Assembly: GCA_946548575.1 (NCBI GenBank)
Contig: CAMNPT010000011.1
Span: 1-34,484, forward strand
From: an uncultured Clostridium sp.
Lineage (GTDB): Bacteria; Bacillota; Clostridia; TANB77; CAG-508
DNA: 34,484 bases
Direction: 5' to 3'
Shown here: positions 17,901 to 27,500 of the stretch, piece after piece
How the letters are laid out: each line of letters begins with the position of its first letter
How positions within the stretch are numbered: the first letter of the stretch is position 1
The notes under the pieces: model-generated
What the model saw: only the letters and a program-made list of their open reading frames with translations
Told to the model about the DNA's origin: nothing
Databases searched by the model: none
Translations under genes and position numbers: made by a program

Positions 17901-19668
17901 TATGGTAGTTGTTCTTGATGTAAAAAATATATCAAATAAAGATTTAAAAAATATTAATATTGAAATACCACTAAATGAATATGTAAAAGGAACACCAGAA
18001 GTATTTGGCAATGAATCAGGAATAACATTAAACAAAGTAGAAAATGGTGTTGCAGTATTTAATGTAGAATCAATAAAGAGTGGAGAAAAAGCAACAGAAA
18101 GTATTACATTCTACTTGAAGGATTTTGAAGAAAAACAAGCTGATATAAAATTCTCTGCAATAGCTACTGTTAATAATGAAAAATATATATCAAATGAACT
18201 TGCTAGAACAGGATATCAAAATAAGGCAAAAATAACTGTAGTTCAACAAGGAAGTGTTGAAGGAGAAACAGTAAAAAAAGGAGATAAAATAACATATACA
18301 ACAACAATAAAAAATGAAAGTGATGAAAAACAATCAGTAAAAATTACAGATTCAGTTCAAAGTGAGATACAAATAGAACAAGCATATTTAATAAGAAATG
18401 GTCAAAAAGAAAATATTGAATATAGTAAAGAAGAGAATTATATTGAATGTTATTCTGAACTTAATGGAAATAGTGAAGCAAAATTTGTTGTTGAATCAAC
18501 AGTTTATGATGATCTTGCACAAAATGGTGAAATAACAAATACAGTTGCTGTAATTACAAACAGTCAATATTTAAAATCTAACCCAGTAACATATAAATTT
18601 GAAAATGCAATAAAACAATCTGAAAATAATGAAAATCAAAATCAACCAGAAGAAGAAAATAATAATAAAAATGAAGCAAAAAAAGGAACAATTTCAGGAT
18701 TAGTATGGTTAGATGCAAATAGAAATGGACAAAGAGATTCAGATGAATCAACAATGAGCAACATTGAAGTTATGTTACTAAACACAGATAATGGTGAAGT
18801 AAATGAAAAAATCACAACAGGAACAAATGGAAAATATGAATTTAAAGATGTAAGTAATGGAAAATATATAGTAGCAATAAAATATGATACTACAAAATAT
18901 TCTACTACTGAATATAGAAAATCAGGAGTTAATGAAGAATTAAATTCAGATATGATTACAAAATCTTTAAATGGTGAACAATTAGCAATAACAGATGAAA
19001 TCAACATAAATGAAAGTGGAGCTAACAACATAGATGTAGGTTTAACAGAAAACAAAATATTTGATTTAAGTTTAAATAAATTTATAAATAAAATTACTAT
19101 ACAAAATTCAGTAGGAACAAAAATGCAACAATATAATAAAGAAAAATTAGCAAAAACTGAATTACCAGCAAAACAAATTTCAGGTTCTACAGTAATAGTA
19201 GAATATGGAATAGAAATTAAAAACGAAGGTGAAATTCCAGGATATGCAAGTGAAATTATTGACTATTTACCAAGTGATTTTAAATTTAGTTCTGAAATGA
19301 ACAAGAGTTGGTATATATCAACAGATAATCAATTACATAGTGTTAGTTTAGCAAATCAAATTATAAATCCTGGAGAATCAAAAACAATAACTTTAGTATT
19401 AACAAAAACAATGACAGAAAATAATATTGGAACATCTGTAAATACAGCAGAAATTGCAAAAACAAGTAATTCTTTAGCAATAGCAGATAAAGACTCAACA
19501 CCAGGAAATAAAGCAAGTAATGAAGATGACTATAGTGATGCAAAAGTTATTATATCTATAAAAACAGGTGGTGTATTAATTGCAGCTTTAGTTGTAAGTA
19601 TAATGTTAGTAATATTTATGATAGTTGCAATAATGATTATAAAAAAGAGAGGTGAAGAAAATGAATAA
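14935..19668 (+). CDS. Giant secreted surface protein A1 with SdrD_B-like domain
   Basis: A 1577-residue predicted cell-surface protein. It has a signal peptide (about 1-36), a long beta-rich region with repeated N-K-x-V-x-L and GE motifs, DUF11-like repeats near residues 1110-1200 (KKGDKITYTTTIKNES), a Glu/Asn-rich linker, and an SdrD_B-like domain near 1250 (GLVWLDANRNGQRDSDE, a calcium-binding type pattern). It ends with a membrane helix preceded by SIKTGG and a KKRGEENE tail. No LPXTG is present. It is a paralog of A2 (24512-29380); ends and many internal motifs match. Likely adhesin or surface scaffold; ligand unknown. Confidence 0.85.
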   Translation: MKGKIFKVVTIMLLLATLTLTNFIYVGVGLISYAVGGNETNHQNVEFSANIKDNSILELEVSVKNEGEFNGKITLEDSNFNLKEFNSEFVQKTEGNTITLNKINVGTTAKIEIPVESKKSDVFNTDLFSKVSKLSLNGIYKNSNEKETEINATKEVRLEYTENNTDENVENDIQVITNKIAKVSGEEKRVVQVQAKVGLKDNNYPIQQIELKMNAPTINGIEVPTLAKNITFNTMTHYNYNYDGSNIQVVFNNEANEQNNILWRKQGNETVVITLIYDKEANVDGLQLNIEEKVKLYNQKELTATNNIVLNNEIKDEIVKIQASNNESAIYKGKLYSGIERSFETKTKLAVNLANVGNYINIKEEPSKYITSNGEFDANVIYNQTKINKETFNKVFGEDGEITINNQNGETVGVINKSTMVDEQGNMVIDYVGKEPTSVQITTTKPIAEGNVEIIHSKTIRQQNKDIIKQATQLNTKINYEYGTDVTNNTEATTILNETTTEATLELNKSNLSTLETNNVEIRATLKSSKEQNDLYKNPKIQIVLPNEIANITVNSINKLFADEFKETKAQLENIEGLGRVITVELEGEQKQYTSDLSDGIQIVINADITFEKSTPTKELNLVMKYSNENGEKLNYELSKNFNIVSKYGLFTYSKINVPSSDETLESTGNEKIKVNLGAEEQKEIIVERNIINNYESNVENVNIEGEISEITNLQEITTNIEGSKIYYAENSDDWKENIENISQVKKYKVEIPANTIAAGQVINIKYKATTAKDVEYNKVSNETLNISYTYGGQNLTEKCEATFTTTAGVNKNINSANPSKEENIEGFGKLTVTEISSGEELKNGQEIKEGQNVKVKVQLSNTTGNNINNLKLTAKQTNAVFFINKVTQETNTQTLEPMDVTHYIKDENTTQRDFTLENLKAGETATFEYEYSVAEKPGEETNGTIILNAENKQEKNIDILNNKIKDADLAIDLFNGNNLEVPILADGVMVVVLDVKNISNKDLKNINIEIPLNEYVKGTPEVFGNESGITLNKVENGVAVFNVESIKSGEKATESITFYLKDFEEKQADIKFSAIATVNNEKYISNELARTGYQNKAKITVVQQGSVEGETVKKGDKITYTTTIKNESDEKQSVKITDSVQSEIQIEQAYLIRNGQKENIEYSKEENYIECYSELNGNSEAKFVVESTVYDDLAQNGEITNTVAVITNSQYLKSNPVTYKFENAIKQSENNENQNQPEEENNNKNEAKKGTISGLVWLDANRNGQRDSDESTMSNIEVMLLNTDNGEVNEKITTGTNGKYEFKDVSNGKYIVAIKYDTTKYSTTEYRKSGVNEELNSDMITKSLNGEQLAITDEININESGANNIDVGLTENKIFDLSLNKFINKITIQNSVGTKMQQYNKEKLAKTELPAKQISGSTVIVEYGIEIKNEGEIPGYASEIIDYLPSDFKFSSEMNKSWYISTDNQLHSVSLANQIINPGESKTITLVLTKTMTENNIGTSVNTAEIAKTSNSLAIADKDSTPGNKASNEDDYSDAKVIISIKTGGVLIAALVVSIMLVIFMIVAIMIIKKRGEENE

Positions 19669-22600
19669 ATCAATAAAAAAAGTAAGTATAATATTATTTA
19701 TCATTTTAGTTACCTTATTTACTACTTGTACAAATATATTTGCAGCAGATTATTTTGATGATCAATTAGCTAGTATAGCAGCAAGGTCTCTAACAGATGA
19801 TGAGTTTTTCAATATGAAGGACTTGGTAGGGAAAAAAGTATATTTAGGTCATAATGGTGACCATTATTCACATAAAGCAGAGTACTGTATACAATGGGAT
19901 TCATCTTATAGAGGGATAGGCGGTGCATCTTTGAGAAATGCACCTATAAGAAATGTAATAGATTTAACAGAAGATGATGTTGTTACAATATACGGGGAAA
20001 ACAATGTAGTAAATTCTTATACAAGTAATGATAATAATGATTTAGTAAGACTTATAAAAGTTATGGCCTATCATGCTTATCATTCTTTGACAAATAATGA
20101 AACATTAGGAAGAAAGTCTCAGTATCCACATAAAATAGCCTTAACACAAACTTTTATGGATGGGTTAGGTATATTAAGAGGAAAAATCTCAGATGCAATA
20201 GGAGATACTCATTCTGGAACATTAACTCCTGGAAATCATGATGCATATAGTAAACATTATAGAGCAAGATTTTTACTAATAGATGCTGGAGGATCTAATG
20301 GATATGGTGCTAGTCAGGATCAAATAATATTTGGCGCAAGAGAGCAAACTATAACATATGGAAATTTAGAAATTACTAAAGTAGATAAGGATGACGAAAG
20401 TAAAAAATTATCTAATGTTGAATTCTATATTCAAAATTTAGCTGGTCAATATGTACAAGCTACAAAAAATGATACAGAATATATAGCATCAAATTATGTT
20501 AAAGCAAAAGATATTGCAACTAAATTTGTAACAGGAACAGATGGAAAAATAACAATTAAGAATTTAATTTCCGGAAAATACAATGTAATAGAAGCAAATA
20601 ACCCTAACCTTGGATATGAAGATAATAAAGGACTAACTAAAGAAACAACAGTAACTAAAGATACAACAGCAAATCTAAAAATTGAAAATAAACTAATGGT
20701 TGGTAACTTAAATATTATAAAGACAAAATCTGATAAAACACCATTAAAAATAAAAGGAATTAAATTCCAAATTACAAATAAAAATGGAGAGTATGTAATA
20801 GCCGACAAATCTGGAAATGATTACGTAGCAACAGGATACGGAGCAAATGGAACAACATTTGAAACAGATGATGAAGGTAAAATTTCAATTAAAAACTTAA
20901 TTATTGGAAATTATTTAGTTAAAGAAATTGAAAATCCAGATTCTCATTATGAAAAAATGGATAATGAAGTACCAATTGTAATAGAAGTAGATAAAACAAA
21001 AGACTTAGAATATATGAACAAACAAATAAACATAGATTTATCAGGATATGTATGGGTAGATGAAACAATAGATGAAGGAAAAATAAATGACAGAAATAAC
21101 CTAAAGAGCACAAATAAACACCCAGAAATTTCAAACTATGTAGATGGTAAGGATTTCTTATTACCAGATATTCCAGTAAAACTTATGAGAAAAGGACAAA
21201 CAACACCAATAGCAACACAAAGAACAAACAATGATGGAGCATACAAATTTACTAACATTCCATTATATGATGCTGCAGATACAGAAAAGAAAAATGTAAT
21301 ATTAGATCAATACTATATTGAATTTGAATATAATGGTTTAGTATTTACAAATGTATTACCATATAATGATAATAAAGTAAAACCATATCTAGATAGTGAA
21401 GAAAGTAATGGTTCAAAAGCATCAGAAGCTCAAGAAGTAAGAGATAACTTTAATAAAGACTTTAGTGTTATAGAAGGTGGAACATCTAAAGATACAGGAA
21501 TTACACGTGACAGTAATGGAAACAAAAAATATGATTTAACATACAGTGCAGACATATCAAATCATACTTCAGAAATTGTTACAGACAAAGATCAATTCCC
21601 TATTACAGCAAACACAACTAATACAGGATATAACATTAAAGACTACTATAAAGAAGGAATTACTGAAATAAAATATATTAACTTAGGTTTATATAAAAGA
21701 GAAAAACCAGACATATCATTAATGAAAGACTTACAAAATGTTAAAGTATCAATTAATGGATATAACCATATTTATGAAAAAGGATTAAAAAGAGCTGATA
21801 ACCAAAATGGTGAAGAATTTAATATAACAGCAAAATTTGGTAATAAATATGGAAAAACTAAATATAAACAAGCAATTTACAGAGAAGATTATAATTATAA
21901 AGATGAAGCAAATGCTGATAACAACTTAAAAGTTTATGCAATATACAAAATAGACTTAATGAACGAAAATACAGATCTTCAAGTAGAAGTAAATAGTATA
22001 GTAGACTATTTTGATAGTAAATACAGTATTGACAAAATAGGAACAGAATTAAATAATGGAGAAGTTAAAGATAATAATTTAAGCTTAGAAGGAAATGAAA
22101 CAACATATAATGACCAATACAAAAAAGCTATAATTAATACAAAATCAATAGGAAGATTAGACAACACAACTCCAACAAGAACTATTTACGTACAATATGA
22201 ATTAAACAAAGAAAAAATATTAGATTTATTTAAAGATAAAACTGAATTAGAATATGAAAACGTAGCAGAAATTAATTCATATTCAGTATTTAAAGATAAT
22301 AAAGTTTATGCAGGAATTGATAAAGACTCTAACCCAGGAAGTATGACACCAGAAGACAATGATACAAAAGCATCATATCAAGATGATACAGATTGGGCAC
22401 CAGGATTAGTACTACAAATTGCAAGTTCAAGAACAATGGCAGGTAAAGTATTTGTTGATGATGTAATAAAACAAGATGGTTATAATGATTCATCTGCAAC
22501 AATGATAGGAAAAGAAAGAATAGGAAATGGTATATATGATAATGGAGAAGCAGGAGTACCTGGAGTTAAGGTCACATTGACATCAGATAAAATGACATAT

Positions 22601-24205
22601 ATATCAGAATCAGTAAATGAAAAGGCAAAATACAAAGTAACTACAACTTATCATAAAGGTTCAGAAACAGGAGATGTAATTTCAGAAGATGAAATTAAGA
22701 AAAACGGAGTACCTGAAGGATCTGTTGCAATAGTAAAATATGAAAAGACAGAAGGTAATGATGGTATAGAATTAGATGTAGGTGAATATATCATTTCAGA
22801 ATTCATACCAGGAAATTATACATTAACATATACTTGGGGAGATAAAACTTATACAGTTCAAGATTATAAAGGAACTATATATAATAGCTCAAGAGACCAA
22901 AACGACGTAAGCTGGTATAAGAAAGACGTAGATACAAGATATTCAGATGCAATTGATAATTACAATACTAACCAAGATGCACCAAAAGGATCAAGAATAC
23001 AAATTGATGAAGATGCAAATAATGGAATTACAGATAGAACAAAAATGGATTCTACAACACCAAAAATGGATATAACTATAGAAATAACAGATACAGCAAC
23101 AACAACATATAACGATAGTTTTGTACCAAAAGATTATAACATTAAAAATATAGATTTCGGTATTGTTGAAAGACCAAGACAAAAATTAGACATAGATAAA
23201 AGAATTAAAGCATTTAAAGTTATATTAGGTAATGAAGAATCAGGTCAAGTAATTGTTGATGCAACAGTAGAGCCAAAGAAAGATGTATTAGGTAATATAC
23301 AAAGAGATGCAAATGGAGATATAATATATGAAATAACAGGTCAGAAAAATTACACAACATATATGTATCCATCACAATTCACAAATCCAACTAAAGGACA
23401 ACTTAAACTAGAATTAGACAGTGAATTAATGCAAAATTCTATTGTTAAAGTAGAATATGAAATAGTAGTTGCAAATAATAGTGAACTAGAGTATAAGACA
23501 GAAGGATATTACAAATATGGAACAGATAAAACAAATATTGTTAATATCAAGCCATCAGGAGTATATGATTACATGGATAACACATTAGCATTAGATAAAC
23601 AACATGAATCAGAAAATAGCAATTGGGAAATTGTTGCTACAAAATATGATGAAACAACAGATTTAGGACCTGAAAGTATAGTAGAAAAATACTTCATAGA
23701 TAATTATTCTTATGTAGACGAAAATGAAAATCAAGTTAGTGTTTCTAAATGGGAATTATCTAGCAAGAGATATCAAGAATTATATACAAATTGGATAGAA
23801 TCAATACAAGAAAAGAAAGTAGATGCAGATCAAATAAGACAAATAAAATTAAATAATAAAATGATATTACATAACAGTAATTTAGAAAAAGAATTAGCAC
23901 CAGGAGAATCAAGTACAGCACAATTATATGCATCTAAATCACTTGCTAATATGGATGAGATAGTATTAAATAATGATGCAGAAATAACACAAACAAGATC
24001 ATCATCAAATTATGGAAGAAAAATAACACCAATTGACTCATACTTATATGACTCAGGAGAAGAAATAATAATTATTCCACCAACTGGTGAATCTAAAAAT
24101 TATTTACCTTATGCTATAATTGGTGTAACAGCCCTAGCAATATTAGGAGTAGGAGTAATTTTAATCAAAAAGAAAGCAATAGGAAATGATGGTAAAGAAG
24201 ACTAA
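19661..24205 (+). CDS. Giant secreted surface protein B1 with SpaA and SdrD_B-like modules and PPTGE anchor
   Basis: A 1514-residue surface protein. Start ATG 19661 overlaps the A1 stop by 8 bases with AGAGGTG upstream, so the genes are translationally coupled. Order: signal peptide (about 1-28), an N-terminal domain with C76 (EYCIQ) and Q163 (LTQTF) spaced as in thioester domains, two SpaA/Cna_B-like domains (about 233-345 and 345-450, ending in the E-x-N-P motif), SdrD_B-like modules from about 456 and 925, and a sortase-like C-terminus with IPPTGE near 1470, a membrane helix and KKK tail. Cna_B domains usually self-crosslink through Lys-Asn isopeptide bonds. No sortase gene is in the window. 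Confidence 0.85.
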   Translation: MNKSIKKVSIILFIILVTLFTTCTNIFAADYFDDQLASIAARSLTDDEFFNMKDLVGKKVYLGHNGDHYSHKAEYCIQWDSSYRGIGGASLRNAPIRNVIDLTEDDVVTIYGENNVVNSYTSNDNNDLVRLIKVMAYHAYHSLTNNETLGRKSQYPHKIALTQTFMDGLGILRGKISDAIGDTHSGTLTPGNHDAYSKHYRARFLLIDAGGSNGYGASQDQIIFGAREQTITYGNLEITKVDKDDESKKLSNVEFYIQNLAGQYVQATKNDTEYIASNYVKAKDIATKFVTGTDGKITIKNLISGKYNVIEANNPNLGYEDNKGLTKETTVTKDTTANLKIENKLMVGNLNIIKTKSDKTPLKIKGIKFQITNKNGEYVIADKSGNDYVATGYGANGTTFETDDEGKISIKNLIIGNYLVKEIENPDSHYEKMDNEVPIVIEVDKTKDLEYMNKQINIDLSGYVWVDETIDEGKINDRNNLKSTNKHPEISNYVDGKDFLLPDIPVKLMRKGQTTPIATQRTNNDGAYKFTNIPLYDAADTEKKNVILDQYYIEFEYNGLVFTNVLPYNDNKVKPYLDSEESNGSKASEAQEVRDNFNKDFSVIEGGTSKDTGITRDSNGNKKYDLTYSADISNHTSEIVTDKDQFPITANTTNTGYNIKDYYKEGITEIKYINLGLYKREKPDISLMKDLQNVKVSINGYNHIYEKGLKRADNQNGEEFNITAKFGNKYGKTKYKQAIYREDYNYKDEANADNNLKVYAIYKIDLMNENTDLQVEVNSIVDYFDSKYSIDKIGTELNNGEVKDNNLSLEGNETTYNDQYKKAIINTKSIGRLDNTTPTRTIYVQYELNKEKILDLFKDKTELEYENVAEINSYSVFKDNKVYAGIDKDSNPGSMTPEDNDTKASYQDDTDWAPGLVLQIASSRTMAGKVFVDDVIKQDGYNDSSATMIGKERIGNGIYDNGEAGVPGVKVTLTSDKMTYISESVNEKAKYKVTTTYHKGSETGDVISEDEIKKNGVPEGSVAIVKYEKTEGNDGIELDVGEYIISEFIPGNYTLTYTWGDKTYTVQDYKGTIYNSSRDQNDVSWYKKDVDTRYSDAIDNYNTNQDAPKGSRIQIDEDANNGITDRTKMDSTTPKMDITIEITDTATTTYNDSFVPKDYNIKNIDFGIVERPRQKLDIDKRIKAFKVILGNEESGQVIVDATVEPKKDVLGNIQRDANGDIIYEITGQKNYTTYMYPSQFTNPTKGQLKLELDSELMQNSIVKVEYEIVVANNSELEYKTEGYYKYGTDKTNIVNIKPSGVYDYMDNTLALDKQHESENSNWEIVATKYDETTDLGPESIVEKYFIDNYSYVDENENQVSVSKWELSSKRYQELYTNWIESIQEKKVDADQIRQIKLNNKMILHNSNLEKELAPGESSTAQLYASKSLANMDEIVLNNDAEITQTRSSSNYGRKITPIDSYLYDSGEEIIIIPPTGESKNYLPYAIIGVTALAILGVGVILIKKKAIGNDGKED

Positions 24206-24226
24206 AATCTTAATTCCATAGAGAAG

Positions 24227-24263
24227 AAAAGACTTATCTGAAAAATCAGATAAGTCTTTTTTT
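24227..24263 (+). terminator. Strong intrinsic terminator of surface cassette 1
   Basis: A 15-bp perfect stem (24227-24241 with 24246-24260, arms AAAAGACTTATCTGA) with a 4-base loop and a following T-run. It separates the two cassettes. Confidence 0.93.
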
Positions 24264-24437
24264 GGGTTTTACCTAGGGAATTAAAGGATTAAAGGATTTT
24301 ATAAAAAATTTAGGGAAAATTGTAATAAAAATGTAAAGAGAATTTAAAATAACTAAAGGAAAAATCAGAATAAAAGCTTCCCTAAAGGGAAAAAAGTAGA
24401 TAGTTGTAATATTTTCTAAGATTGGAAAATACTTATA
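24264..24437. other. AT-rich intergenic spacer
   Basis: No credible gene between the cassette 1 terminator and the cassette 2 promoter. Confidence 0.5.
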
Positions 24438-24466
24438 TTGACTTTAAAACTTTAAAATAATACTAT
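24438..24466 (+). promoter_or_regulatory. Promoter of surface cassette 2
   Basis: TTGACT (24438-24443), 17-bp spacer, TACTAT (24461-24466), with a TTAAGGAGG ribosome binding site before the ATG at 24512. It differs from the cassette 1 promoter, so the two cassettes can be controlled separately. Confidence 0.6.
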
Positions 24467-24511
24467 AAATATAGAAAGAATGTATCTTTTTAAGGTTTTA
24501 AGGAGGAAAAA

Positions 24512-27500
24512 ATGAAACAAAGAGTTTTAAGTATTATGTGTGTAGTAACATTAATTATAACTTTAACAATGACATATTTTGTTTATGCTGGTGCAAATAT
24601 TGCAAGCTATGCAAGTGATAATGTTTCAACAAATAATAAAAATGTTGAATTTGGAGCTTATTTAGAAAAAAGAGATTCAGAAGATATTTTAAATTTAAGT
24701 GTTAAAGTTAAGAATGATGGATATTTTAATGGAGAAATTAATTTAGAAAATAGTAATTTCAAGCTAAAGGAAGCTAAAAATGATTTTATTCAAAAGATAG
24801 AAGAAAATTCTATAATTCTAAATCAAATTAATAGTGAAACAGAAGCTAAACTTGAGATTTCTATAGAGCCTATTAAAGATGATACATTTAATATAGGTTT
24901 ATTAAATATGTCAAGTAATTTAAACCTTAGAGGTATTTATAAAAATAGTTCAGATAAAGATATAGAAATAAATGCTACAAGAGAAGTTAAATATGAATAT
25001 GGTGAAAACAATACAAATGAAAATGTAAAAAATGACATTCAAATAATTACTAATAAAATAACAAAAATATCAGGAGAAGAGAAAAGAGTAGTACAGCTAC
25101 AAATGAACGTAGGACTTAATGAAAACAATTATCCTATGAAAGAAATTGAATTAAACGTAAATATACCTAAAATAAATAATAAAGAGGTTCAAAAAGTAGA
25201 TAAAATAATTAAATATAATACAATGACAAATAGTGAATTTAATTTTGAAAATTCTGTAGCTAAAATCTTATTAAAAAATGAACAAAATGAACAAAATAAT
25301 ATAGTATGGGAAAAGCAAGGAAATGAAACAGTTATAATTACTTTAATATATGATTCAGATGTAGAAATAAATTCAGAGGAAATAAGTACAGAAGAAAAAG
25401 TTGTTTTATATAATCAAAAAGAACTAAATGCAACAAATAGAATTGAATTAAATAACGAAGAAAAAGATGAAATTATTAAATTAGAACAAATAAATAGAGA
25501 GGAATCAATTTATAAAGGAAAATTATATTTTGGAATAGATAGAATTATTCAAAATAAAACAAAAATTCAATTTAATTTAGCTTATGCAGAAAATAACGTA
25601 ATAGTTTTAGAAGAACCTGTTAAATATGTAACTTCAGATAATGAAGTTGATGCAAATGTTATTTATAACAAAACTGTAATTAGTAAAGAAAGTTTTGATA
25701 AAATTTTAGGTGTAGATGGAAAAATAGAGATATTTAACCAAAATGAAGTGTTATTAGAAACTGTAGATAATAATTCTGAAGTAAATGAAAAAAATAATAT
25801 TGTTATAGATTATACAGGAAAAGAACCATCATCAATATTAATAAAAACAACAGTACCAATTTCTGAAGGAGATATAGATTTAACACATACTAAAACAATA
25901 AAAGGAACTAATAAAGAAATAGTAAAACAAGCAACAGAGTTAAAAAGTGTTATTAGCTATCAATATGGAACAAGTGATATAGATAAAATAGAAGCAAATG
26001 TAGTATTAGAAGAATCAAGTTCTGATGCAGAAATAGAAGTAGATAAAAGTAGTTTATCAACAGTAGTAGACAATAATGTGGAAATAAAAGCAATATTAAA
26101 AGCAAATAATGAAAAACAAAATTTGTATACTGAACCTGGAATAATATTAGAATTACCAGAAGAAGTAGAAGAAGTGCAAATTAAAAATATTAATTTAATA
26201 TATGATGAAGAATTAAAAATAAAAGAATATAAAGTAGAAGGTAGATATATAATAGTTTATTTAGAAGGAACACAAACAAACTATAAAAATTCAGGAATAG
26301 AGGGAACAATACTATTAGTAAATGCAAATATTAAATTAAGTAGAAAAACAGCAACTAAAGATTCAAGAATCAATTTAATTACATATAATCAAGGGGAGGT
26401 AAAAAATTCTTCAAAATCAATAAAAATAGTTGCACCAAATGATATTACTGCAATAAATAATATAAAAGATTTAGATATTGTGACAATAGGAGAAGAAAAA
26501 GTAAAAGAAGTAGAGCTAGAAAGAGGCAAAAATTTAAAAACAGTTGAAACAGAGATAGAGATAATAAATAGTAATCAAAACACAATGGAAAATATAAAAG
26601 TATTGGGAACATTTCCAACAAAAAGTGAAGAAAACAATATTGAAACAAAAGTAACTGAAGGAATTAATCTAGAAGGAATTGAAGATGCAAAAATTTATTA
26701 TACAGAAAATGAAAGTGCAACAGATGATTTAGAAAATGTAGAAAATGGATGGCAAGAACAAATAACAGATGGGGCAAAAGTAAGTAAATATATGGTAGAA
26801 GTACCAACACTAGAAAGTGGAGAAAATATAGTAGGTACATATAAAACAGAAATACCAAAATTACTTGATTATAATCAAGAAGCAAAAGAAGGATATAGTG
26901 TAACATATACAAATACACTAACAAAATCAGTAGGATCAACAAGTGCAACAACACTAATGCTTTCAACAGGTGCTGGACCTGAACTAGATGTTAAATTAGT
27001 ACCAGTAGTTGGAGAAGAGGAATTAGCAGAAAATGCAATTGTAAGAAATGGTGAAGTAATAAAATATCAAATACAAGTATCAAATTCAGGAAGTGAAGAT
27101 ATATCAGATGTAACAATACAAAGTATAGTACCAACTGGAACTGTACTTGTAAAACCTTATGAAAATGTCAAATATGTAGGAGCTGCATATTATAAAGAAC
27201 ATGATGATACAACATATCAAGATACTATAGAAACAATAAAAGTAGGAGAAAAAATAACAAAGGAATTTGAAGTAAGAGTAAAAAGTGATATAGCAGAAAA
27301 TACTGAAATAGCCAATATGGCTCAAATTAAATATGGAGATGTAACTAAACAAACAGAAGCGGTAAGATTAAAAACAAAAGAAGGTAAAATAAGGATTAGT
27401 AATAAGACTTTGAGTGAAGGTAATTTATATGTTTATGATACAGTAGAATATTATACAATTATAGAAAATATTTCTAATGAAAAACAAGAGAATGTTAAAG